Shown: positions 34,086 through 43,128 of the stretch, one piece after another
Numbering within the stretch: the first letter of the stretch is position 1
Layout of the letters: each line of letters opens with the position of its first letter
NCBI RefSeq assembly: GCF_016907755.1
Contig: NZ_JAFBCN010000001.1
Span: 248,001-312,000 of the forward strand
Source: Cellulosimicrobium cellulans
GTDB taxonomy: Bacteria; Actinomycetota; Actinomycetes; Actinomycetales; Cellulomonadaceae
Direction of reading: 5' to 3'
Length of the DNA: 64,000 nucleotides
Notes under the pieces: generated by a model
The model's input: the letters and a program-made list of their open reading frames with translations, nothing else
Database searches by the model: none
Told to the model about the DNA's origin: nothing
Position numbers and translations under genes: made by a program

Positions 34086-34233
34086 GACGCGCTGCAGGCA
34101 GGTCCGTCCTCGACGATCTTTCGGGCGATGACCTCGGGCACGGGCAGGTTGTCGCGGTCCTCCAAGGATCGTCTTGCAGCCACACCGGCCATTGCGGTTC
34201 GGCCCTCCGCACGCATGTTCGTCGGACACTCCG

Positions 34234-34779
34234 TCAGAGTTGCGGAGACGGGCCTGCGGACGGACGGCGGCGCCTCCGCAGCGAAACCACGGTAGCGAGC
34301 CGGACTGCGGCCTCGTTCGAGTCTTCGTGCTCCCAGACGCGAACGACAGCCCAGCCCGCTGCCTCAAGCCTCGCGTTCGTATCAGCGTCGCGTGCACGGT
34401 TCTGAGTGATCTTCGCCCTCCAAAAGGCGGCGTTCTGCTTGGCGTTGGTCCCGTGCTGCGGGCATCCGTGCCAGAAGCAGCCGTCGACGAACACCGCTAC
34501 CTTCGCACCCGCGAAGACCATGTCGGCTCTTCGGTTCAAGTCGCGAACGGGTCTAGCGTCGACGCGATAGCGGAGCCCGAGTGCATACGCAGCTCTCCGG
34601 AGATCCATCTCCGGAGCCGTGTCTCGACGCCGGTTTGCTTGCATGCGTCGACGCGCAGCCGGCGACGATGCTCTCGAACCGGCCCTCGCGGCAGCCTTGG
34701 TCTCCTCGGCAGGGTCAGGAGTTGTCGTATGCCACCTGGATTCGGACTGTGCCCTGTGCGGTATGCAGCAGTGCGTCAC
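34234..34779 (-). CDS. vsr: Very short patch repair (Vsr) endonuclease
   Basis: A Vsr mismatch endonuclease that nicks next to T:G mismatches made by deamination of 5-methylcytosine. Family features: RRRMQANRRRDTAPEMDLRR, ALGLRYRVD, then the catalytic and zinc-binding block ADMVFAGAKVAVFVDGCFWH with GCP following, and WAVVRVWEHED near the end. The start is uncertain: GTG at 34779 or 34782 overlaps the end of the FtsK-motor gene by about 65 bp, while ATG 34644 would cut into the conserved N-terminus. Its presence with a C5-cytosine methyltransferase 9 kb away fits a Dcm/Vsr pairing within one island. Confidence 0.85.
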   Translation of the reverse strand: MTHCCIPHRAQSESRWHTTTPDPAEETKAAARAGSRASSPAARRRMQANRRRDTAPEMDLRRAAYALGLRYRVDARPVRDLNRRADMVFAGAKVAVFVDGCFWHGCPQHGTNAKQNAAFWRAKITQNRARDADTNARLEAAGWAVVRVWEHEDSNEAAVRLATVVSLRRRRRPSAGPSPQL

Positions 34780-37700
34780 CACGTCCCGCCAGCGACTCAG
34801 CTCCGGTCTCGTCGAGGACGATCCGGCTGTCTGTCGCCGTCTTGACCCGCAACGCGAGCTGCGCCGGGAAGTTGGACCTGATGGTCGTAGAGATGACGTC
34901 CGCGCTCGGGCGCTGTGTTGCCGCGATGACATGGATACCCGCCGCGCGAGCTTTCTGTGTCAATCGACGAAGAAGGTCTTCGATCGCTCGCTTGTCGTCT
35001 GGGTCGCTGGTCAGATCGGCGTACTCGTCGAGGACGATGACGATCCACGGTCTCCGCTCCACGGCCTCGACTTGCGCGTTGTACTCCACGAGCTTCCGCG
35101 CGCGGACGACCTTCATGGCTCGGTAGCGATCCTCCATCTCCTGAACGGCGGCCTCAAGGATCTCGATGGCGTCGTCTGCGTCCATCCCGATGGTGCCATC
35201 GACGTGCGGGTCGTCCTCGAAATCGACGAGTTCCGTTCCCTTGGGATCGACGAGTTGGAGCCTGACCGAGGAAGCGTCGTAGCGGATGAGACCTTTGAGG
35301 ATCGTGTCGAGGGCGACGGATTTTCCGGAGCCCGTCGTGCCGGCGACGAGCAGGTGTGGCGAGTCGGGCGAGGAGAAGTGGATCTCGACGGGGGTCCCAG
35401 CGATGTCGGCGCCGACCGGTGCGATGAGGTCGTTCGAGTTAACCGGACAGAGCTGCCAGAGCGTGGTTGTGGGCACGCCGTACTTCTCGTCCTCGACCTT
35501 TGGGATTTCGAATACGACGGCACCGCGATCGCTGCGGGTGCGGATGCTGTAGCCGGCAGGCAGCCCAAGCGCGAGGAAGATCTCCTCGCGTCGGTTGACG
35601 ACCTTGTCCACGGTGACGCCGGGTCGCGGGACGAATCGCAGCACGTAGAACCCGGGTCCCTCCTGCCAGGCATCGCCGGCCTCCGGTGGGCCGACCTGGA
35701 CGTTGTGGAGCGAGAAGACGCTGAGCACCTTGTTGTACCGGTGGCGGAGCTCGTCGTCGCCGAGGCCCGTGGCGGGGAAGGACGACGGCGCCGGACCTTC
35801 GTCTGCAACTCTAGGCGCGCTCTCACTACGCGCATCGAGTCGCTCGCTTTGAGCGTCGACGTCGCGACCGGTGGATGTGCTGCGCTCCTGGTCGTCCGGG
35901 GCTTCGACGCTTCTCGAGACACCACGTGATCGCAACTCGTCGGATTCCGCGATCTCCGCGTCCGCCACCAACGCTGGGTCCGTCCGAGCGCGGAGCAGGG
36001 CGATGACCTGCTGAAGTTCGGGGCGGTTCAGGCGCAGGAGAGTGTGGCTCCCGAGCGCCCGGGGAGCGGGTGCCGAGTCCTCCTGCCCTGCCGCAACCGC
36101 GACGGCCACACCCTTGACGGAGTTGAGGACCACGTTGCCGGAGCGAAGCTCCTCGATCACACGTGCGGCCAAGCCCGGGCACATTGGGCCGACGTGCTTT
36201 CTGGACGGGAGCTCCGCCGCGGGGAGTTCTTTATTGCTCGTCTGCTCGATGGCGGAGGCAAGCTCCTGGAGCCAGAACTTGTGATCGTCGGTCGCGTCGT
36301 CGCCGGACGCGAACGCGAACCGGCACAGATCCGTCGTGCGGTTCAGTTGCTCCTCGGCGGATCCGTGGTCATAGGTCTGCCGGAACTTGGACTCGGCAAC
36401 GAGGATGTCGAGCTTGACACTCCCGTCCTCGCTGAGGGCGAGCGCGAACCGGCCTAGGTCCGCCCGCGTCTTTGCCCCGCGACCGAACCATCGCTGCTGC
36501 TCGTCGAAGCTGAGCCAGACCACGAGGCAGCTCTGGTCATGTGGCACCGGCACCTGCCGCGCGATGACGTACCGCGTCGCGACCAGCCCCACGATCTCGT
36601 TGATTGTCGTACCGATGCCCAGCGAGCGAAGTACGGCACCCGGGACGACGTTCCGGCCAACCGAGTAGAACCTGGATGCAGTCGCTTCGGCCTCATCAGG
36701 ATCCACGACACCAATGTCGACAAGCCTTCGCTGGAGGCGTCGCACGACCAGCTGTCGACCCGTCTGGGAGCTCACAATCAGTGTGTAGGCCTCGTTCTTG
36801 CCCACGCCGGGCTTCACCAGAATGACGTCCGGTCGGTCGCGCAGGTTGTCGATCTGGTCACGCCCGATAAAGGCGTCGAGCGTCACGACCCAGTGAGCAA
36901 CTCGGTGAAGCGCCACGAAGAGGTCCTGATGTTGGTCGAACTGAATCTGCATCTCGAAGTAGTCGATGTTTCCTTCCGCCTCACGTGCAACTGCCGAGCG
37001 ACGGTCGTAACGGACACACAGGGTCGACCAGGTCTCGAGGACTTCGTCTGGCGAAGTGGGCAGCAACTCGCGGACGACGTTCTCGCTGGACTCGGCAAGG
37101 TTGTGCGCTGCCGGGTGCGTCCACGGGTCGTAGCGTCCGGCCAGCGTGGCCGACGGGTCGCGCGTGCTGGCGTTGAGGCTTGTCTGTGTGCCGAAGAGTG
37201 CTGGTGCCAGGGCGACGTCGATCGAGTCTTCGAGCCCCGAGAAGTCGATGTCCCGTTCGGAGTTCCACGGTTTGAGGACGAGCTGAACGTCGGGGAGGAA
37301 GCGCTCCTCTGCCACGTCCGAGTCTGTGAACTCGAAGTCGAACGCCTGGATGATGCCGTGGTGCGTCTCGCGTGGAGCAAGGACGACCAGGTCCAAGCGG
37401 AGTTTGGGGTTCTTGGCACGCATGCGCTTCGCGACGCGCACGGGGAGAACCGGGTCACCGTTGCGGTCCAAGAGCAGTACGGAGAGCCCGTCCATCTTGT
37501 GCGGGTAAGTCGCCAGATAGTCGGTGATGACGCGAACCATCTCCTCGATAGCCGTCTCATCCACGGCCGCCAGCCAGTCCCGCGACTCATTGCCGCCCTG
37601 TCTGACCGGTGCGTACTCCTCATGCCCGGCGGACTCCCGCATCGGGATGGCCACGCTCTGGTTCGGCCCGACGATCATCGCCGGCGTCCCGTGCGGCGAC

Positions 37701-39709
37701 ACCCGCTCAAGCGTGTCGAAGAACAGGTCGCTGTTCTCCGAGTTTAGCCTGAGGCACTCGTTCAGGGCCTTTGTGATCCACCCGGTCACCTCTGCGTAGT
37801 GCCGTGCAAGCCAGCGCAGTCGCAGCGGATGAGTTGCGAGCATCATCAAGCGTCCGTCTGACAGCCGGACGACATCGCTGAGGACGACGTCGGCGAGATC
37901 AGAATCTGGCGCGTTCGCTGGAACCAGGCTTGCGCGTGCGCGGCCGAAGACCTGCTCCCACTCATCGACGTACGCGCCGATCAGCTGGGCGTCGACACCC
38001 TCGGTGAAGCCCTCGAAGTGGCTCCTGCGCAGGTCGAACAGTTCCGCGCCAAACTGCCCGCTCGGTTGCGCGACGCCACTTCGTTGCCAGTCGCGCGGGT
38101 CACTAAATCGCTCTAGGAACCCGTCGAAGCTGCCTTCGTGCACCTCGCCGGGCGAAGTCTCGAATCCGCGCAGGAGTGCCGCGACTGCGATCTGGCCCGG
38201 CGTGGTGAACGGATCCCACCGGAAGCGTCGTTGAGCTCCCCCTTGCATCTCGACGACGACGCGGATGGGTGCCCAAGCGTCTGCCGTATCGAACGGCTCG
38301 TCGTCATCAGGCAGCTCGGGCGCCTCACAAGAGAGCAGGCTGGCTTCGACCTCTAGCCCGAGACGAAGACCAGCCGAGGCCTGAACTTGCTTGAGCGACC
38401 TCCCGTAGAGGAACGCAAACAGCCATCGAGTCCATCCACCGCTCTCGACGGTACCCTCGACACGGACGTTGACCGTCCCCTCGTCCTCGTCGTCGAAGTA
38501 GGTGAGTTCACGAAGGAGCGCACGAAGGGGGTCGAGGACAACCTGCGAGTCGGGGAACGCGATCTTCTCGGCGCGTCGGCGAAGAATCTTGGGCAACAGA
38601 TCGGCGAGCGTCTCGGCGTCCAGCGGCGGCTCCGCGAACAAGAACTGCTCAGCGGCCTCCTGATCGCTACGGTCCAGCCCGTCTTCGACGAGGAGTGCGT
38701 CGAACTCCTCGAGCCGGTCAGGGGCGACTCGCTCGAAGACATCGCGGATCTGGCGCCCGAGGCCGACCTTCGTCGAGCGCTTCTCGAAGATCTCTAGCCA
38801 AATCGGAAGGTCGAGCGCTCGGCGAGGATCTTCCGACCCCTCGCCCACCTCCATCACGAGGTTCCTCATGTGGGCTTTCGCAACGTCGCTCGAGAGGGCG
38901 ACCTTTTCGAGTGCCGCCGAGGTCAGTTCCGCTTCATCGATGCGGGCAAGCAGATCCTCCTCAGAGAGCAGTGCACCGCTCGGTTGTCTGAGCCCCGCAA
39001 CACGCACGTTCTTCTTGACGCGCGCCTCGACGGCGCTCTCGGAAGCGAAGAGGCCACTGTCGGGGAACAGGCCCAGGCTAGGCAACGCGCTGGAAGCGGC
39101 CTTCTGAATCACCTCGTCGGTGTGCACGCTGGAGGCAGTAACCGTCTCCGCGGACTCCACGAGATATCGAGCCAGTCGACGGAGCGAACGGCTCTCTTCC
39201 TGAGAGTCCGACACCGCGCGCCAGATCTGACGCTGGCATGCCACGAGCGCTGGAGGGGCTTTTCCTTCACCGCCGACGGCAAGCCACGCCTCGCGGGCAA
39301 AGAGTTCGAACCGGGCATCCTCGTCTGGCCCGGTGAGGAGAACGGCACCGTCGAGACGGTTGACGGCCGAAAGTCCTTCGGAATCTGGTGGCTGGCCCCA
39401 GTCGAAGAGCACGACCGACGCCCCTGTCCCGGGGACGTTCCGCCAGGCAGTGAGTTGCTCGCCGTCGTCCAACAGGAAGCCGTCCGGCACACCCTCAATG
39501 GGCTCAGTCGTGCCGACCTTCACGATGACGTCGGTTGTAGCCCCGTCGGCCAGCATCTCTGCGACCTCGCGCAACGCGGACTCCACGATCGGCTTCTCGA
39601 AGGCGGCGATGCGCAACGCTGCACGGGTTCCATCGGATCCTCGCGTGACCGAGTCCAATGCCACCCGCGCGACCACGCGTCCGAGAGTCGAGTCTGCCCT
39701 ATCGGTCAC
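34715..39709 (-). CDS. Very large protein with C-terminal FtsK/SpoIIIE motor (DptH-like)
   Basis: A 1664-residue protein. About 1,400 N-terminal residues have no recognised domain. The C-terminal motor has Walker A GTTGSGKS (1457-1464), Walker B VIVLDEYADL (Asp about 1561) and the FtsK block HVIAATQRPSADVIS with DSRIVLDETGAESLAGRGD. An acidic, Ser-rich linker precedes it. This is a translocase or DNA pump rather than a cell-division FtsK: no membrane helices and no gamma domain are visible. GTG 39709 overlaps the upstream stop. Size and neighbours resemble DptH of DptFGH restriction systems. It is the third gene of the putative effector operon. Confidence 0.8.
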   Translation of the reverse strand: MTDRADSTLGRVVARVALDSVTRGSDGTRAALRIAAFEKPIVESALREVAEMLADGATTDVIVKVGTTEPIEGVPDGFLLDDGEQLTAWRNVPGTGASVVLFDWGQPPDSEGLSAVNRLDGAVLLTGPDEDARFELFAREAWLAVGGEGKAPPALVACQRQIWRAVSDSQEESRSLRRLARYLVESAETVTASSVHTDEVIQKAASSALPSLGLFPDSGLFASESAVEARVKKNVRVAGLRQPSGALLSEEDLLARIDEAELTSAALEKVALSSDVAKAHMRNLVMEVGEGSEDPRRALDLPIWLEIFEKRSTKVGLGRQIRDVFERVAPDRLEEFDALLVEDGLDRSDQEAAEQFLFAEPPLDAETLADLLPKILRRRAEKIAFPDSQVVLDPLRALLRELTYFDDEDEGTVNVRVEGTVESGGWTRWLFAFLYGRSLKQVQASAGLRLGLEVEASLLSCEAPELPDDDEPFDTADAWAPIRVVVEMQGGAQRRFRWDPFTTPGQIAVAALLRGFETSPGEVHEGSFDGFLERFSDPRDWQRSGVAQPSGQFGAELFDLRRSHFEGFTEGVDAQLIGAYVDEWEQVFGRARASLVPANAPDSDLADVVLSDVVRLSDGRLMMLATHPLRLRWLARHYAEVTGWITKALNECLRLNSENSDLFFDTLERVSPHGTPAMIVGPNQSVAIPMRESAGHEEYAPVRQGGNESRDWLAAVDETAIEEMVRVITDYLATYPHKMDGLSVLLLDRNGDPVLPVRVAKRMRAKNPKLRLDLVVLAPRETHHGIIQAFDFEFTDSDVAEERFLPDVQLVLKPWNSERDIDFSGLEDSIDVALAPALFGTQTSLNASTRDPSATLAGRYDPWTHPAAHNLAESSENVVRELLPTSPDEVLETWSTLCVRYDRRSAVAREAEGNIDYFEMQIQFDQHQDLFVALHRVAHWVVTLDAFIGRDQIDNLRDRPDVILVKPGVGKNEAYTLIVSSQTGRQLVVRRLQRRLVDIGVVDPDEAEATASRFYSVGRNVVPGAVLRSLGIGTTINEIVGLVATRYVIARQVPVPHDQSCLVVWLSFDEQQRWFGRGAKTRADLGRFALALSEDGSVKLDILVAESKFRQTYDHGSAEEQLNRTTDLCRFAFASGDDATDDHKFWLQELASAIEQTSNKELPAAELPSRKHVGPMCPGLAARVIEELRSGNVVLNSVKGVAVAVAAGQEDSAPAPRALGSHTLLRLNRPELQQVIALLRARTDPALVADAEIAESDELRSRGVSRSVEAPDDQERSTSTGRDVDAQSERLDARSESAPRVADEGPAPSSFPATGLGDDELRHRYNKVLSVFSLHNVQVGPPEAGDAWQEGPGFYVLRFVPRPGVTVDKVVNRREEIFLALGLPAGYSIRTRSDRGAVVFEIPKVEDEKYGVPTTTLWQLCPVNSNDLIAPVGADIAGTPVEIHFSSPDSPHLLVAGTTGSGKSVALDTILKGLIRYDASSVRLQLVDPKGTELVDFEDDPHVDGTIGMDADDAIEILEAAVQEMEDRYRAMKVVRARKLVEYNAQVEAVERRPWIVIVLDEYADLTSDPDDKRAIEDLLRRLTQKARAAGIHVIAATQRPSADVISTTIRSNFPAQLALRVKTATDSRIVLDETGAESLAGRGDALLHTAQGTVRIQVAYDNS

Positions 39710-41076
39710 CGGGGTTCTCCTCGCACGATGCTCGTGGCGTCCGAGTACTGGGTGAGAAGCCCGGTTGCCGCCAGGCGCGAGCGGAAGGCGTCCAAGTTCC
39801 GCGCGAGAATCGAGGCGTCAACGTCGACAGTCAGGTCGTGTTCGCCGGCCGTTCGGTCGTCGACGATGACGCGGTACTCATCGAAGACTCGGGAGCAGAA
39901 GCTGTACAGCTCCTCCTCCTGGCCCGGAGCAAGCGACGCGCAGACCATGGCCTCCAGCATCGGCGGCTTCAACGTGAAGTGCCGGCGTCCGGTCGTCGCA
40001 TTGAGCGCGCCCACGGCGGCCAGCGACTCGGAGAAGAAGGCCACAGGAGATCCGGTCCCGGCTTTACTGGGGGTCATGTGTCGCGCGAACCGACGCGCCA
40101 CTTCGTCGTTGCCGCGAGCCACTGCCTTGCTGTGAAGGTCGGTCGCGCGGTCGATGATCGCGTTCACGATGTTCTTTCGGAACCCATCGAGGCCGTCTTG
40201 CGACAGTCGACGCAGCGGAGAGCCGTCCTTCAGCATGTCGACGAAGACGGTCTCCAGTGACAAGCCGAGGGACGCGCGGGCGAGATGGAGCTGGTGGCGG
40301 GCGAGACAGTACGGCGTCCAGTGCATCAGGCTCTCGATCCGCTTCGCCCGCGGGACCTGGGTGCGCGAAACGATGGAGTTCACGCCACGTCTCAGATACT
40401 CGGGCCAGGGACTGAGGTCATCGAAAGTGTTGACCTCCGCTTCGGTCTTGTCCGGGAAGGCCTCGTCTTCGGTGTCGTAGTCGTGCGCCCGAAGTGCGCG
40501 CGCGATCTCTCCCAGAGACGTCTCACCGTCGTGCACTAGCTCAAGCAAACCCTCGCGTGTGCCGGCTCGTCGCACGCCGTCTGGGTCGGAGCGGAGGACG
40601 CGATACGCCCACCCACCGCCACCACGCAGGACGTAGCGCTCGATGTGCGGCACCTTGGTACCGCGAGGGAGTCCGGGCGCCCGCCGTTCTGCTGCGTCGT
40701 AGTGGATGAGTTCCCCCACGAAGGGGTACAAGTGCGAGTTGTACCAGCTAGGAGACTTGCGGCGCCCGGGGATCTGCACCAGTAGTGACGACGTCAATGC
40801 CTGAAGGGTCGCAAGTGTCTCTTCATCATCGACGGCCGCACGAAGGGCCTCGGGGTCTATGGCCGCGGCAGCAGCTACTCGCCTCGCGAAGTCGTGGGAC
40901 GACCGCCGGTACGAGACGACGTTGACCGTCGGATCGAGAAGCTCCCACCGAGCTGATTCGTAGACGCCACGCGCAATCGCGAGGAGCTCAAGCGACACGT
41001 AGAACCCGCGTCCCTGCTGTTCGATGTTCAGACCAAACAGGTCGAGGACGACCTCGGCTTTCGACCTGTCCGCCAT
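39706..41076 (-). CDS. DptG-like protein of unknown domain, 456 aa
   Basis: A 456-residue soluble protein, starting ATG 41076 with one base shared with the upstream stop and ending in a 4-bp overlap with the FtsK-motor gene. No catalytic motif was recognised. Stretches such as HWTPYCLARHQLHLARASLG and SKAGTGSPVAFFSESLAAVG look conserved and helical. By position, size and tight coupling between a P-loop ATPase and a large FtsK-motor protein, it matches DptG of the DptF-G-H module. This is a contextual call; sequence alone does not prove it. Confidence 0.6.
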   Translation of the reverse strand: MADRSKAEVVLDLFGLNIEQQGRGFYVSLELLAIARGVYESARWELLDPTVNVVSYRRSSHDFARRVAAAAAIDPEALRAAVDDEETLATLQALTSSLLVQIPGRRKSPSWYNSHLYPFVGELIHYDAAERRAPGLPRGTKVPHIERYVLRGGGGWAYRVLRSDPDGVRRAGTREGLLELVHDGETSLGEIARALRAHDYDTEDEAFPDKTEAEVNTFDDLSPWPEYLRRGVNSIVSRTQVPRAKRIESLMHWTPYCLARHQLHLARASLGLSLETVFVDMLKDGSPLRRLSQDGLDGFRKNIVNAIIDRATDLHSKAVARGNDEVARRFARHMTPSKAGTGSPVAFFSESLAAVGALNATTGRRHFTLKPPMLEAMVCASLAPGQEEELYSFCSRVFDEYRVIVDDRTAGEHDLTVDVDASILARNLDAFRSRLAATGLLTQYSDATSIVRGEPR

Positions 41077-42866
41077 CAGACCCGAACCGATCTGATCTGG
41101 TCGCCGACGTCGATCGTGAGCTTTCGCGGCACAGCACCGACCAACACTTGAATTACCTCTCGTTCGCTCGCCGCATCCGCCAGCGCTGCCAGCGTGCTGG
41201 TCAGCCCACGGATCTCTGCCTCGTGCTGAGTGCCACTTCGCAGGCCGGCCGCCCACCGGTTGAGCAGCTCGAACCGCAGCAAATCGACCTCGACCGCGAT
41301 GGGGGCACGCCCCAAGGGGGCCGGAATTCGGACGAAGATTGCGCGGTTGAGCCACTCGACTGCCTCGTGCAGCACCGGACCTGGAGCTCCAGGCTTCGTC
41401 TCGCGACGCCATTGGCTTACCTGGTCGACGACTTGGACGTTTCGATTGGTCACGGTGCGCGACACCACAGCTGCGCGCGTGCGGTGGGAGAAGAACGCTG
41501 GATCGAGCACGAGGAAGTCGGGGTTGCTACCGGTCCGATGGACTCCCTGAACTGCCTCAAGCCCCTTCAGGATGACGTCGCGGACCGAGGTCTTGCTCGC
41601 TTCAGAAGCGATTCCCGTGATTTTGACGAAATCGTCGCCGGCACTGAGCCCGAGACGGGCAAACTGGTCGGAAGCATCGCCGCTAAAGAAGTCGGCCCGG
41701 CGCAAGAACTTGTAGAGGTCACGCAGCGCGCTCGCCTCGCGCTGGGCGTCCTGGGCTGTCCTCACGGGCCGTCCGCTGGCACCCGGCGTCGGCGGGAGGA
41801 ATGCGACCTTGGCTCCCTCGGGTTCGAGCATGTCGTCGACCTGGCGACGTGAGACCTTTCCAGGATCCAGGCGTCGCAATGCCGCGATCGCCGGGACCTG
41901 CTGGCGTTGCTGCGGGGAGAGCCGATCTCCAAACAACGCCTGGTGATACTGATACGGGTACTGCCACGAATCGTCCGTATGGGCGTTCCGGTACCGGCGG
42001 TGAACGTACTCGCAGGTGAGTCCACCTGTGATTGCGTAGGCGAGCACCGACAGCGCCTGGCGCGCGGTCACGATGGCACCAGTCCGCTCTGCCGCGCTGA
42101 ACACGTCGCGGACTGCACGGCGCCTCAGCGGGCCACTGACGCCATCCGAGAGCGCCTCGTGATTCGCGAGAATCGGACAGGCGTCTCGCGCGTCGCAACG
42201 CTTGCAGATCTGCCACGAGCGCTTGTCACCGGACCATGTCCGTGTCGCCCAGTCGACGAGGCCGTCGTTCCCGTTGTCTGGCGCCACCGACTGGTAGTTG
42301 AGATTGATGACGACAACTGCTCCGTCGCTGCTCGCGACGGTCCCGAGCGCGATACCCGAACCGAGGGTGTCGACGACGACTTGAGCGCGGCCGGATTGAT
42401 CCGCGGTGACGCAGTTTCGGAGCTGGCCTTCGTTCGCGCAGATGATCGCAACGCCGTCGTCCGATGGGTCCAGGAGATCGATGAGTCGCTGAGCCCCGAC
42501 GCGCGCGGAGAAGTCGCTCAGGTCCTTAAGCATGTAGATGGGGCGCCCAGCCGCCGTCGCACCGACTGGCTCAAGACCGTGCTTGCCAGCTTGCTCGATC
42601 TGCCGCGCGGCGTCCTCTTTGCTCGCGCCGAGGTCCTCGAGGAGGCTGGCACAGAGGCTCGTCTTGCCGTGGCCCGCGTCACCCGTGAGGACGATGGTGC
42701 GCGTTCCAGGCAGTTCCACCATGGACAGCAGGTAGTCACGCGTCACGACGCGAAATGTCGGCTGGTTGTGGTCGGTCTGACGCTCGAACACGAGGTCGGC
42801 GCTGTCCGCATCGAAGGGCTGAAACCGTTGCAGGCGCCCGACATGGCCGTTCACCTCAAGTGCCAT
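41076..42866 (-). CDS. P-loop ATPase with Cys cluster (DptF-like)
   Basis: A 596-residue protein with Walker A GDAGHGKT at residues 62-69 and a later hydrophobic strand with GVAIICANEGQLRN. A cysteine cluster, CKRCDARDAC (near residue 220), could bind zinc or an Fe-S centre. The C-terminal half is helical. These features, length and gene order fit DptF, the ATPase of phosphorothioate-dependent restriction. It is the first gene of the F-G-H-Vsr operon and is divergent from the methyltransferase across 262 bp. Third-position A/T is more frequent than in flanking genes, which suggests transfer. Confidence 0.65.
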   Translation of the reverse strand: MALEVNGHVGRLQRFQPFDADSADLVFERQTDHNQPTFRVVTRDYLLSMVELPGTRTIVLTGDAGHGKTSLCASLLEDLGASKEDAARQIEQAGKHGLEPVGATAAGRPIYMLKDLSDFSARVGAQRLIDLLDPSDDGVAIICANEGQLRNCVTADQSGRAQVVVDTLGSGIALGTVASSDGAVVVINLNYQSVAPDNGNDGLVDWATRTWSGDKRSWQICKRCDARDACPILANHEALSDGVSGPLRRRAVRDVFSAAERTGAIVTARQALSVLAYAITGGLTCEYVHRRYRNAHTDDSWQYPYQYHQALFGDRLSPQQRQQVPAIAALRRLDPGKVSRRQVDDMLEPEGAKVAFLPPTPGASGRPVRTAQDAQREASALRDLYKFLRRADFFSGDASDQFARLGLSAGDDFVKITGIASEASKTSVRDVILKGLEAVQGVHRTGSNPDFLVLDPAFFSHRTRAAVVSRTVTNRNVQVVDQVSQWRRETKPGAPGPVLHEAVEWLNRAIFVRIPAPLGRAPIAVEVDLLRFELLNRWAAGLRSGTQHEAEIRGLTSTLAALADAASEREVIQVLVGAVPRKLTIDVGDQIRSVRV

Positions 42867-43128
42867 GAGCGAGTGTTCCTTCGCTGTCGAACGTCGTCGT
42901 CACGATCGTATAGCCGCACGTGGAGGGTTATGTCGACACTCTGCCAGTCCCCCCGAGAAGTCACCCGCTGCGTCGCCGAGAGCGCCCTGTCGGTGGCGGC
43001 GCGGGAACGATGGGCAGCACGCAGGCGACAGGCCCTTCGCCCGGCGTTCTCCTACCACGGCTCGCGGCGCACCTCGAGTAGGCTGGCCCTTCGACCGAAC
43101 CGAGCGTACAGCCTGCGGAAGGGCATGG

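Larger units (their letters stand above)
33431..34233. other. Gene-poor stretch at the island's left edge
   Basis: About 800 bases with no gene recognised except one possible small protein (33963-34085). Base composition drops here compared with the sequence before 33 kb. Overlapping open frames exist on both strands but have no family motifs. It may hold decayed sequence and the left junction of the accessory island. No tRNA or obvious att repeat was found. Confidence 0.5.

Noticed and set aside
33780-34397. A 205-residue minus-strand frame left of vsr
   Set aside because: It overlaps vsr in another frame, has no motif, and its composition is not protein-like.
34715-39709. Cell-division DNA translocase FtsK or type VII secretion EccC
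   Set aside because: No N-terminal membrane helices, no gamma domain and only one motor domain. Neighbours are restriction-like, with no ESX genes.
42865-43128. An upstream start for the cytosine methyltransferase at 42865
   Set aside because: The extra 88 residues overlap the divergent ATPase start and are not protein-like. ATG 43129 puts motif I at the usual distance from the N-terminus.
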